Source of the DNA: a bacterium
Lineage (GTDB): Bacteria; Bacteroidota; Bacteroidia; Chitinophagales; Saprospiraceae
NCBI GenBank assembly: GCA_024742755.1
Contig: JANSXW010000009.1
Location: forward strand, 1-64,000
Reading direction: 5' to 3'
DNA length: 64,000 nucleotides
Below the pieces are notes generated by a model, which had not been told where the DNA came from, did no database searches, and saw only the letters and a list, made by a program, of their open reading frames with translations. Below are positions 1 to 9,497 of the stretch, in pieces; the first letter of the stretch is position 1; each line of letters starts with the position of its first letter. A program made the position numbers and the translations under genes.

Positions 1-97
1 TCTATTTTATTCATCCAAAAAAGATAGTAAGATATGTAAAGGAAAAGAGAAGCTCTTGCCTATCTGCAGACGTTGCAAAAAGTACTAAAACTTTATA

Positions 98-3000
98 ATG
101 GCGAAACGTTTAGTTAAGATAGCTAAAGAATTAAATGTTGGAACCTCTACCATCGTAGAGCACCTTACTAACAATGGGTTCGAGATCGAGAACAAGCCTA
201 CCGCTAAGATCTCGGATGAAATGTATACTGAGCTCCTCAAGGAATTCCAGAAGTCTATCGCTATCAAAGAGAAAGCTGATCAGTTGGTGATTGGCAATCG
301 CCCCTCCGCAGAAGAACCTGAAAAGGGGGAACACAAAGTGCCGGAAAAGCCTGCTTTCAAGCCCAGGGAGGAAGTTAAAAAACCGGCTGCGAAAGTGCCG
401 CCTCCTGCTGAGAAGACGACGCCCGCCACAGAAAAGCCTGCTGCTCCAAAGCCTCCTGCGGCTCCTGATCAAGCCCCCTCCTCGCCTGAAACCAAAGCGA
501 AGCCCGAAGAGGAAAAAACTGAACCGCCTGTAGAAAGGAGAGCCGGGTTGAAAGTATTGGGCAAGATAGACCTCGATGCTTCCAATAAAGGCAGAAAACA
601 ATCAGCTGAGCAGCCCAAGGATCAAAAAACAGAAACGCCAAAAGCGGAACCTGAAAAAGCAGAAAAGGAAGAACCTGTAACGCCCAAACCTGAGGCACCA
701 GTTGCTAAGCAGGAGCCTGCTGAAGAAAAACCGGTTGCCCAAAAAGAAACTCCGGAACCTAAGGAAGCGCCTAAAGCTTCTGAAAAGGAGGAGCCCAAAA
801 CCGAAGCGCCCAAGCCTGAAGCTACGCCGGCTGCGAAAGGGGACGTGCCCTCCAAGCCGGATAAAGCCGATGACGCACCGGAACAGGCACCGGAACAGGA
901 ACAGGCAGCAAGCTCAGACGAAAAGTCCAAGCCAGCTGCGGCAGAAGCTTCAAAAAACGACAAGCAGGCAGGTGCTTCGGATAAAGCCACTGAAACCGGC
1001 GATGCAGCAGCTTCGCAGCCTAAAGGAGTGGTCAAAGCAGAAGCCCCTGAACTTCGCGGCCTGAAAATTCTGGGCAAAATCGATGTTGATAAAGTAGATC
1101 GGTCCAGCCGGAAGAAAAAGAAGAAAGACGAGCCAAAGAAAGAAGGGACCACCGGGGCTTCAAATGATGAGCCCCGCAAAAAACGCAGAAGAAAACGCAA
1201 AAAAGTGGCCGCCCCTTCTGATAGCGGATCAGGAAATTCCGGAACAGCCAAAGGCGGCCGCCGCAGCAATAATAAGCGGGGCCGTAGAAAAGAAGATGAG
1301 GTTAAGGAGGTTTCCCAAAAGGAAATTGAAGATAAAATCAAGGCTACCATGGCCCGGATATCCGGGGGCGGTAGTAAGCGCAAACGCCAAAAACTGCGCC
1401 GTGATAACCGTGAACGCCTCAGAGAGCGTCAGGAAGAGCGCGAGCAGGAAATGGAGAGCAAGTTTCTGGAAGTCACAGAGTTTATCTCTGTTCAGGAACT
1501 CGCCAATATGATGGACGTGGGGGTCACCGATGTCATCACCACTTGTATGAACCTGGGTGTGATCGTCTCCATCAATCAGCGCCTTGATGCAGAAATTATT
1601 GAGCTGGTCACCGAAGAGTTTGGCCACGAAGTGAAATTCATCAATGCCGGTGAAGAAGATGAGGAAGAAGAAGAAATCATCGACGATCCGGAAGACCTGG
1701 AGCCCCGCGCGCCAATCGTAACCGTTATGGGCCACGTTGACCACGGTAAAACATCGCTGCTTGACTATATCCGTCAGGAGAAGGTAGCAGATGATGAGGC
1801 CGGTGGCATCACACAGCACATCGGTGCTTACGAAGTGGTACTGGGTGATGAAGATGATATCACGAAAAAGATAACCTTCCTGGATACACCGGGTCACGAA
1901 GCCTTTACGGCCATGCGTGCCCGTGGTGCCAAGGTGACCGATATCGCGGTGATTATCATCGCTGCTGATGACAACATCATGCCTCAGACCAAGGAGGCCA
2001 TCAGCCACGCACAGGCGGCAGGCGTCCCTATGGTCTTCGCGATCAACAAGGTGGATAAGCCGGGGGCACAGCCAGACCGTATTAAGCAGGAGCTGGCTTC
2101 CATGGACTTTTTGGTGGAAGAATGGGGTGGCAAATACCAGTCCCAGGATATTTCTGCCAAGACAGGACAAGGCATTGATGAGCTATTGGAGAAGATTCTG
2201 CTTGAAGCAGAAATCCTGGAACTGCAAGCTAACCCTAACCGGGAAGCGATCGGTGCTGTTATCGAAGCTTCTTTGGATAAAGGGCGGGGCTACGTCACCA
2301 AGATATTGGTACAGACCGGTACGCTGGAAATTGGCGACCCTGTCGTTGCCGGCGAACATGCCGGTAAAGTAAAAGCCATGTTCAATGAGCGTGGCAAACG
2401 CGTAACCGAAGCCGGTCCTTCCAGTCCGGTCCTCGTACTCGGCCTGGGCGGAGCACCACAGGCAGGTGAGCGCTTCCGGGTGATGGAAACAGAACAGGAA
2501 GCACGTACCTTAGCGACCAAGCGGGCTCAAATATCCAGAGAACAGGCCAACCGGGCTACGAAGCGTATCAGCCTCGATGAGATCGGCCGCCGACTTGCAT
2601 TGGGTAACTTTAAGGAACTGAACCTGATTGTCAAGGGTGACGTGGATGGCTCTGTAGAGGCATTGTCCGACTCCCTGATCAAGCAGTCTATCGAATCGAT
2701 ACAGGTGAATGTGATCCACAAAGCCGTAGGCCAGATCATCGAATCTGATGTGCTGCTGGCTTCCGCTTCTGATGCGATTATCATTGGTTTCCAGGTTCGG
2801 CCATCTATGGGTGCCCGGAAGCTGGCTGAGCGGGAAGGTGTGGAAATCAATACCTACTCCATTATCTACGAAGCAATCGAGGAAGTCCGCGCCGCCATCG
2901 AAGGCATGCTTGAACCGACCAAAGAGGAGAATATCACTGCTCAGGTTGAGGTTCGCGAGACCTTCAAGATCAGCAAAGTGGGTACCGTTGCCGGCTGTTT

Positions 3001-3244
3001 CGTACAGGAAGGCAAGATCAACCGCAACTCGCTGATCCGTATCATCCGCGATGGCATTGTGATCTATCCGGTGAAAGAAGGTCAGACAGCCGAGCTTTCT
3101 TCCCTCAAGCGTTACAAGGATGACGTTCGGGAGGTGAAGTCGGGCATGGAGTGTGGTTTGTCGGTCAGAAACTACAATGACATTAAAGTAGGTGATATCA
3201 TTGAAGCCTACGAGATCGTAGAAATCAAGCAGACACTGGATTAA
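98..3244 (+). CDS. infB: Translation initiation factor IF-2
   Basis: This GTPase brings initiator fMet-tRNA to the 30S subunit and promotes subunit joining in the cytoplasm. The 1048-residue product starts with an IF2_N helical domain (about 1-60), then a disordered Lys/Glu/Pro/Ala-rich linker to about 440. A second IF2_N-like segment lies near 460-520. The G domain follows, with GHVDHGKT (about 544), DTPGHEAF and NKVDK, and then the domain II-IV region to the C terminus. The protein is longer than E. coli IF-2 (890 aa) because of the linker, as is usual in Bacteroidota. The linker holds two copies of a GLKxLGKID motif. The ATG at 98 begins the canonical [12 protein letters not shown] sequence. 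The gene probably belongs to an operon entering from the left edge (often nusA-infB), which cannot be seen. A strong terminator lies about 250 bp downstream. Confidence 0.98.
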   Translation: MAKRLVKIAKELNVGTSTIVEHLTNNGFEIENKPTAKISDEMYTELLKEFQKSIAIKEKADQLVIGNRPSAEEPEKGEHKVPEKPAFKPREEVKKPAAKVPPPAEKTTPATEKPAAPKPPAAPDQAPSSPETKAKPEEEKTEPPVERRAGLKVLGKIDLDASNKGRKQSAEQPKDQKTETPKAEPEKAEKEEPVTPKPEAPVAKQEPAEEKPVAQKETPEPKEAPKASEKEEPKTEAPKPEATPAAKGDVPSKPDKADDAPEQAPEQEQAASSDEKSKPAAAEASKNDKQAGASDKATETGDAAASQPKGVVKAEAPELRGLKILGKIDVDKVDRSSRKKKKKDEPKKEGTTGASNDEPRKKRRRKRKKVAAPSDSGSGNSGTAKGGRRSNNKRGRRKEDEVKEVSQKEIEDKIKATMARISGGGSKRKRQKLRRDNRERLRERQEEREQEMESKFLEVTEFISVQELANMMDVGVTDVITTCMNLGVIVSINQRLDAEIIELVTEEFGHEVKFINAGEEDEEEEEIIDDPEDLEPRAPIVTVMGHVDHGKTSLLDYIRQEKVADDEAGGITQHIGAYEVVLGDEDDITKKITFLDTPGHEAFTAMRARGAKVTDIAVIIIAADDNIMPQTKEAISHAQAAGVPMVFAINKVDKPGAQPDRIKQELASMDFLVEEWGGKYQSQDISAKTGQGIDELLEKILLEAEILELQANPNREAIGAVIEASLDKGRGYVTKILVQTGTLEIGDPVVAGEHAGKVKAMFNERGKRVTEAGPSSPVLVLGLGGAPQAGERFRVMETEQEARTLATKRAQISREQANRATKRISLDEIGRRLALGNFKELNLIVKGDVDGSVEALSDSLIKQSIESIQVNVIHKAVGQIIESDVLLASASDAIIIGFQVRPSMGARKLAEREGVEINTYSIIYEAIEEVRAAIEGMLEPTKEENITAQVEVRETFKISKVGTVAGCFVQEGKINRNSLIRIIRDGIVIYPVKEGQTAELSSLKRYKDDVREVKSGMECGLSVRNYNDIKVGDIIEAYEIVEIKQTLD

Positions 3245-3463
3245 GACTATGTTGGGTATTCGCTTTTGGAGCGAATGTAGTCAAATTTTATTCTGAACAA
3301 GTCTTTGATCCCGACATTCATCGTCGGGGGCGGGATGAAGGAGCCTAGCCTAAGCTAAGCGACTGACCTGCCCGCCGTACAAGACTTTGGCAGGCGGGAG
3401 AGCAACGAAGTTCAGGATAAAATTTGGCAAATGCAGCCCAAAGGGTGAAATCCCAACATAGTC
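3245..3463. repeat. MITE-like imperfect inverted-repeat element
   Basis: The 219 bp directly after the infB stop codon form one large imperfect inverted repeat. The outer 12 bp are perfect complements (GACTATGTTGGG at 3245-3256 and its reverse complement at 3452-3463). An inner 17-bp pair (3282-3298 and 3410-3426) matches with one mismatch. The centre holds two further small hairpins, CCCGAC/GTCGGG at 3310-3328 and CCCGCC/GGCGGG near 3370-3398. No reading frame is supported. The structure suggests a non-autonomous mobile or REP-like element, or a long transcribed hairpin in the infB 3' end. No target-site duplication is evident. Confidence 0.6.
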
Positions 3464-3495
3464 TAAGTCCGGGATCTGAATGAATTAGCCCTAAT

Positions 3496-3540
3496 AAGAA
3501 AGGCGCTTTCCGCAAATTTGCAGAAGGCGCCTTTCTTTTT
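3496..3540 (+). terminator. Rho-independent terminator of infB
   Basis: An 11-bp perfect stem (AAGAAAGGCGC at 3496-3506 with its complement at 3527-3537) is followed by a run of T on the plus strand. It lies downstream of infB and the hairpin element and just before the stop of the convergent CYTH gene. Confidence 0.85.
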
Positions 3541-3564
3541 GGGTATCACAAAGTGCCTGGCTTG

Positions 3565-4080
3565 CTACTGTTCGATCATCATGTCACTGTAGGATACTTC
3601 GATGAGGTCTTCAGCCTTTATTTTGAAGAGGTCCAGGTAATACTGGCACTGCTCCCTGAGTTTCTCTTCTCCGATGTCACCTTCTCTGTCGATGGCTTCA
3701 ATTTCCACGAAGGAGCCCAGGTTTTCCACTTCATCCACATGGAATTTTACATTTTCGATAAAGTAAATGGACCGGCGTTTGGTCACTACCGCTAAAACCG
3801 GTAAAGCCTGCTGCAATACATCTTTCAGCTCGGCACCGCTTTCTGTTTTGTACAATGAGACATCAGAGCGCTTCGGGCCGGCTTGATTGTTACGGAAATA
3901 ATGGATTAACGCATTTTCAATATTGCCCTGCCGAAGTTTCAGGCGGCCCTTGTCCACCTTAAAATAAGTATCCGTTTGTTTGTCGGTGCCAAGAAACTCT
4001 GCCTGTTGAGCAGCGAGCAGCGCGTGTATCTCTGCCGGATTTTGAGAACGGGCTTTTATTTCTACATTAATTCTTTGCAT
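3565..4080 (-). CDS. CYTH-domain protein (class IV adenylate cyclase-like)
   Basis: The 171-residue product is a single CYTH domain, the triphosphate-tunnel fold of CyaB-type adenylate cyclases and thiamine triphosphatases. The N terminus reads INVEIKAR, where the family usually has ExExK, so the first Glu of the motif is Asn here. Further CYTH-like signatures are DTYFKVDKGRLKLRQG (about 37-52) and the acidic pair in FVEIEA. The substrate cannot be told from sequence; a nucleoside or inorganic triphosphate is expected from the fold. The ATG at 4080 lies inside the 3' end of the CHAT gene, overlapping it by 14 bp, so the two genes are probably translationally coupled. Confidence 0.8.
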   Translation of the reverse strand: MQRINVEIKARSQNPAEIHALLAAQQAEFLGTDKQTDTYFKVDKGRLKLRQGNIENALIHYFRNNQAGPKRSDVSLYKTESGAELKDVLQQALPVLAVVTKRRSIYFIENVKFHVDEVENLGSFVEIEAIDREGDIGEEKLREQCQYYLDLFKIKAEDLIEVSYSDMMIEQ

Positions 4081-6865
4081 GGGCTTTATGTCTTTTCGAT
4101 CTGATTAAACCGCCCAAAATTACAAATAGCCCCACTAGAAACAGGCATATCCACCACAGAAAATCATTGGAAGAAAGAGAAAGGGGAGACATGTCGCCCT
4201 GAACGACATAACCGGCCCAAAAAAAGGGATGGGCGGCACGGGCTGTTGCACTGTTTAGGTAATCTAGCTTGGCATTCCGCAGGGCTTCATCCTTGGGTGC
4301 TCCGGCGTGCAGATATTTGTAAAAGCCTCCCATGAGGTTAGCGGAAGCCTGGTCACTCACGCGCCACATAGTGGTAATGAGGCTTTGGGCCCCTGCTCTG
4401 GAGAAAGCCTGAGAAAGGCTGATCACGCCTTCGCCTTTGGATAGCTCGCCAAGCCCTGTTTCGCAGGCACTCAGGACAACCATGTCAGCCGTGAGGTCCA
4501 TCAGGTAGAGCTCACGGGCGTACAATCGGTGGTTCGCCGTGGTATCTTCAGGCGCTTCAGTGAAGCAGAGGTAAGAGTACTCTCCTTTTTTGTCATTGGC
4601 TTTGGCATGTGTGGCTAAGTGCAGAACCTGATACCGGCTTGCGTTTTCCAGAAAAGCGGTTTTGGTTGCGGCTTGTGCTTCAAAACTTTTGACAGGAAAG
4701 AACCCGGATATCTGACGGACTTCTTTTTTGTTGGCAAGCAGCGGGCCAAACTCCCGCCTGCGATTGGCTATGGTCTCAGGTTGAATGGGGCTTTCGCTAA
4801 AGGAGGGCGCAAACCCTAAAACGGAGCCCTTCTGAGCTTTTTTGCTACGGGGCTTTTGAATGAAATCATAGGGAGAGTAGGCATAGCTGACCTGATGATC
4901 CTGAATCAGGTAGGGGTACGCCTGAAAAGGTGTGGCAGCTTCCGGTTTTTCCCTGAGCAGCACATCAAACGGGAGATAGGCTACACAGTTGTCCGGGACT
5001 ACCAATAACCGGTGTGGAAGCAGGCTGTCTACCGGCTGCAACAGCTGTTGATACAGCCAGTGTGCGCTGTTGGTGTATTGCTCCACCAAGTCATCAGAAG
5101 GATGAAGTGCCCACTCGTAAAGCGCGTCCCGCATGGTATTGACTTGCTCCGCGAGCCCCTCCGGGATTTTTGTGTTGTACAATACGATATCCTCCCCATC
5201 CAGCAGAAAGAGAAAGATATACTGATAGCCAATAAAGTACTGTACCATCGCCCGCTTGTCTTTCCGTAGCTGGGCTTGTACCAGTCCGGGAGAGGGCGGC
5301 GCCGGGATATCCCACATCTGCTGCAGCCTGGGGAAGGCCTCCCGGAGGCTATCCAGAAACCTAAGGTATTCATTCCTGGCTTGCAGGGAGGAGTCGGCAA
5401 GGCTGGGGGCAGGGTTGCCCGTTTCCTGCTGTTCGTAAAGCCGGTTCTCCAAAGTGACATACCGCTTCCGCAAATCGTACCGGCGCTGCAGAAGTTCAGC
5501 CGGGAATACCTGCTCAGCAGCAGCATTCTGAGCCGCTTCCCGCACATGTATAGCCTTTCCGCGCCCGGCTACCTCAAAGGCTTCATTAAGGTATTGGGGG
5601 TCTTGCGTTTCCTCATGCAGTTTGTATCGCACATAAATAGCCTCCTCGTACATATAGTAAAACCGGTCGATGAAGTACCGGGAGGAGGTGGGGCTCAGGT
5701 TCTTGCTCATGTACTCCAGCAAGTCCAGATATTGTTCCTGATAGCCGTAGGAGGTGCGCAGGTTCTCAACAGTGCCGCCGTCAGCGTAGTGGAACTGCTC
5801 GTTTTGGGCCAGGAAGTAGAGCACGATGAGTAAACTTTGGAGCTCTGACTCATAGTGATCGTAAGGAAAAGGAGTATTAGGATTGAATTTTTGAAGTTCG
5901 AGTGCTTTTTTTAAGCACGTTTCGGCGTTCTTATACTCTTTAGACCAGGAGTATGCTGCACCCAACGTTGAATATGCTTTTATCTTTTGCGACAACTTTA
6001 TATTGGGAGACTTAAGCGCTTCATTATAATACTGAATCGTTTTCTGATATTGACCATCGTAATAGTAGATATTGGCTAACTTTATTAATGCCGAGAACTG
6101 GTTTGAGTGTGTGAAATGACCTGGAGCATTCTTGACCTCGGATAAAAAGTTTAAAAGTACGTTTGCAGCCTTGCTTCTTTTGTTTGTTCTTTCATAATAA
6201 CTCGCAAGATTAAATTTGTAAGTAGGGTAACACCTCCTTTCGTAGGAGGAACAGTATATTTTAGCGCTATCCAGCAGAGGCTTGGTTTCTGAAATTTGCC
6301 TGTTTTGCAGCCTTAGAACTGCAAGTGACGAAAACAAGTCTCCCCGTAACTCTTCTTCGTCAGGTAAGTCCTCGTTATTAAGTAGGTGAAAACAGTTATT
6401 GTATAGGTTCTCTGCCTTTTCTATTTTGCTAAGATCACGATATGCAATAGCGGTCCTCCACATGACAGTGAACTTATCTTCTAAATTGACCCACTCCGGG
6501 TGAGATCGGGTGATAGACAGGTATAGCTCTCCCAGCAGTACTGCTTCTGCTTCGGAACCCGAATAGATTGAGAGTACAAAATTGCTCCATACCAGTGGAA
6601 TAAGGAGCTGTTTTGGATATGATTTTTCTAATACGGAAAGTTGTGGCAAAAAAAATAGCTTAATATGCTCAATTGCATCTTCCTGTTTCTGCGCTTTTAT
6701 CAGACTTTTTATGTCAAGCCCATATTTCTCCAGGTTGTCCTTGTTCAAAGAGGTTCCGTAGGAGTATTTTTCTTTCAAGTCAGGAATTGGGGTTTGAGCA
6801 GCGAGTTGGAAAAAGCAGAAAGAAAAAAATACAATAAGAATCTTTTGGGCCTGAGAAGAGCTCAT
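4067..6865 (-). CDS. TPR-CHAT domain protein (caspase-like peptidase), membrane anchored
   Basis: The 932-residue product has an N-terminal signal-like hydrophobic segment, TPR-type helical repeats (about 90-340), a helical middle part and a C-terminal CHAT domain (about 600-890). The CHAT catalytic pair is visible: His near 753 in HLATHA and Cys near 801 in LSACETGLGE. One membrane segment (about 900-920) and a basic tail end the protein, so the peptidase domain would face the periplasm. CHAT proteins are caspase-family peptidases, often activated by partner sensing through TPRs. The ATG at 6865 was chosen over an in-frame upstream start at 6892 because it begins the signal segment. The 5' part (about 5880-6865, encoding the TPRs) is clearly AT-richer than the rest. 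The gene overlaps the downstream CYTH gene by 14 bp. Confidence 0.85.
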   Translation of the reverse strand: MSSSQAQKILIVFFSFCFFQLAAQTPIPDLKEKYSYGTSLNKDNLEKYGLDIKSLIKAQKQEDAIEHIKLFFLPQLSVLEKSYPKQLLIPLVWSNFVLSIYSGSEAEAVLLGELYLSITRSHPEWVNLEDKFTVMWRTAIAYRDLSKIEKAENLYNNCFHLLNNEDLPDEEELRGDLFSSLAVLRLQNRQISETKPLLDSAKIYCSSYERRCYPTYKFNLASYYERTNKRSKAANVLLNFLSEVKNAPGHFTHSNQFSALIKLANIYYYDGQYQKTIQYYNEALKSPNIKLSQKIKAYSTLGAAYSWSKEYKNAETCLKKALELQKFNPNTPFPYDHYESELQSLLIVLYFLAQNEQFHYADGGTVENLRTSYGYQEQYLDLLEYMSKNLSPTSSRYFIDRFYYMYEEAIYVRYKLHEETQDPQYLNEAFEVAGRGKAIHVREAAQNAAAEQVFPAELLQRRYDLRKRYVTLENRLYEQQETGNPAPSLADSSLQARNEYLRFLDSLREAFPRLQQMWDIPAPPSPGLVQAQLRKDKRAMVQYFIGYQYIFLFLLDGEDIVLYNTKIPEGLAEQVNTMRDALYEWALHPSDDLVEQYTNSAHWLYQQLLQPVDSLLPHRLLVVPDNCVAYLPFDVLLREKPEAATPFQAYPYLIQDHQVSYAYSPYDFIQKPRSKKAQKGSVLGFAPSFSESPIQPETIANRRREFGPLLANKKEVRQISGFFPVKSFEAQAATKTAFLENASRYQVLHLATHAKANDKKGEYSYLCFTEAPEDTTANHRLYARELYLMDLTADMVVLSACETGLGELSKGEGVISLSQAFSRAGAQSLITTMWRVSDQASANLMGGFYKYLHAGAPKDEALRNAKLDYLNSATARAAHPFFWAGYVVQGDMSPLSLSSNDFLWWICLFLVGLFVILGGLIRSKRHKAHAKN

Positions 6866-6942
6866 TGTTTTAGGTTTAAAGATGCACAGCAAATTGAATT
6901 CTTAGAAATAAAGGACCCTACAAAATAATATTAATCAGGGAT

Positions 6943-6980
6943 AAAAAAAAGACCCACAGCCCATGGGCTGCAGGTCTTTA
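6943..6980 (-). terminator. Rho-independent terminator of rpsA
   Basis: A hairpin with AAAGACC/GGTCTTT outer arms and CAGCCC/GGGCTG inner arms (6948-6979) precedes an eight-base A run on the plus strand, which is a U run on the minus-strand transcript. It sits just downstream of the rpsA stop codon. Confidence 0.85.
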
Positions 6981-7009
6981 TCTGCTCAGGCAATGATGGC
7001 CGTTACGGC

Positions 7010-9073
7010 TTACTTGTCATCATCGCTCTTATTGTCGGTATCGTCATTGTCCTCAAGCTGATCCTTCAGCTGGCTGAACACGTCAAGATCCCCAAGTGTG
7101 GATTTCTCAACGGTAGACTGCTGCTTCTTAACAGCCTGACGAGTCTGCTTGCGCTCTTCCTGCTTCTCTTTGCGTACCTCATCCTTTGCCTCGCGGCGGA
7201 TATCGTCAAGATAGCGCAGGTGAGAAACCAGAATACGCTTGTCATCGCGGTTGAACTCAATCACCTTCACGGTCAGTGTTTCGTCTACCTCAGCAAGCTG
7301 TCCGTCTTCTTTACGGATATGCTTGATAGGGGCGAAAGCCTCCAGGCCGTATGGCATCTGCACGATAGCGCCCCGGTCGTCGCGGCGGACGATGGTGCCT
7401 TCGTGGTAAGAGCCTACCGGGAATACATTTTCGAAGGTATCCCATGGGTTCTCTTCCAGTTGCTTGTGGCCGAGTGACAATTTGCGGTTGTCCTTATCGA
7501 TTTCGAGGATCATAATGTCGATGTTCTCGCCCACTTTAGTGAACTCAGAAGGGTGAGAGAATCGCTTGGTCCAGGAAAGGTCAGAAATGTGGATCATACC
7601 ACCAATGCCTTCCTCAAGCTCGACAAACACACCATAAGGCGTGAGGTTTTTCACCTCTCCGGTGTGGCGGCTGCCTTCCGGGAAGTTGTTTTCAATCTCA
7701 CTCCATGGGTCCTTAGACAATTGCTTGATAGAAAGGGACATCTTGCGGTCTTCCCGGTCGATGGTCACAATCTTCGCATCGTACTCCTGATTGAGCTTGA
7801 AGTACTCCCGTGCGTTAATTGGCTGATTGCTCCAGCTTACCTCGGATACGTGGATCAGGCCTTCTACGCCAGGCTGAATCTCAAGGAATGCGCCGTAGTC
7901 TTCAATATTGACGATTTTGCCTTTCACGACAGAGCCTTCTTCAACTTCTGCAGAAAGCACTTCCCAAGGATGCGGCTGCAGCTGCTTCAGGCCCAGAGAA
8001 ATCCGCTTCTTGTTCTCGTCAAAGTCGAGTACCACCACGTTGATTTTCTGGTTGAGCGACAGTACCTCGCTTGGGTGGCTGATACGGCCCCAGGAAATAT
8101 CTGTGATGTACAGCAGGCCGTCTACGCCGCCAAGGTCGAGGAACGCACCGAAGTCGGTGATGTTCTTCACGAGGCCTTCGAGTACCTGTCCTTTTTCGAG
8201 GCTGGCAATGATGGCTTCACGCTGCTCGGCGAGATCGCTCTCGATGAGTGCTTTGTGAGAAACCACCGCGTTCTTGATTTGCTCGTTGATCTTAACCACT
8301 TTGAATTCCATGGTCTTGCCAACGTATGAATCGTAATCGATGATTGGCTTGATGTCAATCTGAGAACCAGGAAGGAAGGTTTCCAAACCACTGCAGTCCA
8401 CGATAAGACCACCTTTGGTTTTGCTGATGACGGTGCCTTTGATGACGGTGCCGTTCTCGTAGGAGTCTACGATGTTCTCCCATGCACGCAGCAGCTTAGC
8501 TTTGCGGCGGGAAAGAACGAGCTGTCCGCGGGCGTCTTCCTGCTGTTCAACGTATACGTCGATTTGGTCGCCGGGGGCGAGATCTGGCGTATCGCGGAAT
8601 TCAGAGGTAGGAACAAGGCCATCAGACTTAAAGCCGATGTCCAGTACCACATCACCATCGCTGATAGCGGTTACCTTTCCTTTAACGATTTCGTTTTCCA
8701 GGACGGAAGTCAGCGTTTCCTCATACTGGCTTGTCAGCTCTTTGCGCTGCGCTTCAGAATAAGCGAGGCCGGAACGGCGGTCAGCAGACCAGTCGAAGTC
8801 ATCGTGTGCAGTTTCTGCAACAACGGGCTCTTCCTCCTCTTCTTCTTCCTCTTCCTCCTCTTCTTCTTCGCTTTCGTCCTCAGCGTCTTCGTCCTCAGCT
8901 TCGGCTACAGGAGCAGCTTCTTCTGTAGTTTCTTCTGATTCTTCTTCAGCAGCAGGGGCTGTTTCTTCCTGCTTTTCTTCTTCTTTTTTTGCAGCGGGAG
9001 TGGTCTCCTCTTGCTGCTCAGCGGGCGCTTGCTCTTGCCCTTCTTCTTTTTCGAGATCTTTGTCGTCTAGCAT
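7010..9073 (-). CDS. rpsA: 30S ribosomal protein S1
   Basis: The 687-residue product carries six S1 RNA-binding domains from about residue 110 to 620. Repeated motifs include GLVKNITDFGAFLDLGG, GKIVNIEDYGAFLEI and GEVKNLTPYGVFVEL. S1 holds mRNA on the 30S subunit during initiation. The N terminus has an unusual acidic low-complexity extension of about 100 residues, including a run of about 14 Glu. The C-terminal tail is charged. The protein is longer than E. coli S1 (557 aa), largely because of these ends. The single ATG at 9073 fits. The gene appears monocistronic, with its own terminator downstream and a candidate promoter upstream. Confidence 0.97.
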   Translation of the reverse strand: MLDDKDLEKEEGQEQAPAEQQEETTPAAKKEEEKQEETAPAAEEESEETTEEAAPVAEAEDEDAEDESEEEEEEEEEEEEEEPVVAETAHDDFDWSADRRSGLAYSEAQRKELTSQYEETLTSVLENEIVKGKVTAISDGDVVLDIGFKSDGLVPTSEFRDTPDLAPGDQIDVYVEQQEDARGQLVLSRRKAKLLRAWENIVDSYENGTVIKGTVISKTKGGLIVDCSGLETFLPGSQIDIKPIIDYDSYVGKTMEFKVVKINEQIKNAVVSHKALIESDLAEQREAIIASLEKGQVLEGLVKNITDFGAFLDLGGVDGLLYITDISWGRISHPSEVLSLNQKINVVVLDFDENKKRISLGLKQLQPHPWEVLSAEVEEGSVVKGKIVNIEDYGAFLEIQPGVEGLIHVSEVSWSNQPINAREYFKLNQEYDAKIVTIDREDRKMSLSIKQLSKDPWSEIENNFPEGSRHTGEVKNLTPYGVFVELEEGIGGMIHISDLSWTKRFSHPSEFTKVGENIDIMILEIDKDNRKLSLGHKQLEENPWDTFENVFPVGSYHEGTIVRRDDRGAIVQMPYGLEAFAPIKHIRKEDGQLAEVDETLTVKVIEFNRDDKRILVSHLRYLDDIRREAKDEVRKEKQEERKQTRQAVKKQQSTVEKSTLGDLDVFSQLKDQLEDNDDTDNKSDDDK

Positions 9074-9157
9074 TGAAAGAATGCTTTTGGTTAAAAAATA
9101 GGATGAATAACGAGGTGTTTACATCTTGTAAAGATTTACCACCCCCATAAAGCGGGG

Positions 9158-9165
9158 CAAAGGTA
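9158..9165 (-). promoter_or_regulatory. Candidate -7 box of the rpsA promoter
   Basis: On the minus strand this reads TACCTTTG, matching the Bacteroidota -7 consensus TAnnTTTG. It would give an rpsA leader of about 80 nt. No clear TTG -33 box is found at 20 bp, so the call is tentative. Confidence 0.35.
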
Positions 9166-9497
9166 CTGTAATAAATCAGGAAATGAAAATAAAAGGCGTT
9201 GTAAGTTAAGAACTTATGGAAGGTAGTTTGGGAGGGGAACAAACGCAGGCTTAATTTGTCCTGAAAGGGAGTTGACCATCATAAATGAGCCATTGTCTGA
9301 AAAGTGCGTACAAATTGCTTATTTTAGGCACTTCTGAAGTACAGCAACTAGTGCGACCAGACCGAATTATTTGATAGTACTTTCAGGCTCCAGCCTTATG
9401 TAGTGCCCCCCGATAACTATCGGGGTTTAACTGTCAAATATTTACGGCTCAATCCACTGGCATAACCAAAATGTAAAAAACCAGAGTACAAAAGATT
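9166..9497. other. Intergenic region between rpsA and the acyl-CoA ligase
   Basis: This 330-bp stretch has no supported gene. It contains one 18-bp palindrome (annotated separately at 9408-9425) and otherwise AT-rich sequence that should hold the promoter of the plus-strand ligase, although no good TAnnTTTG box was found. Confidence 0.6.
9408..9425. repeat. Short palindromic repeat CCCCGAT-N4-ATCGGGG
   Basis: The arms CCCCGAT and ATCGGGG flank the loop AACT. A second copy with identical 7-bp arms and a different loop lies inside a tRNA gene at 17299-17316. Identical arms with variable loops suggest a dispersed mini-palindrome family. Confidence 0.7.
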
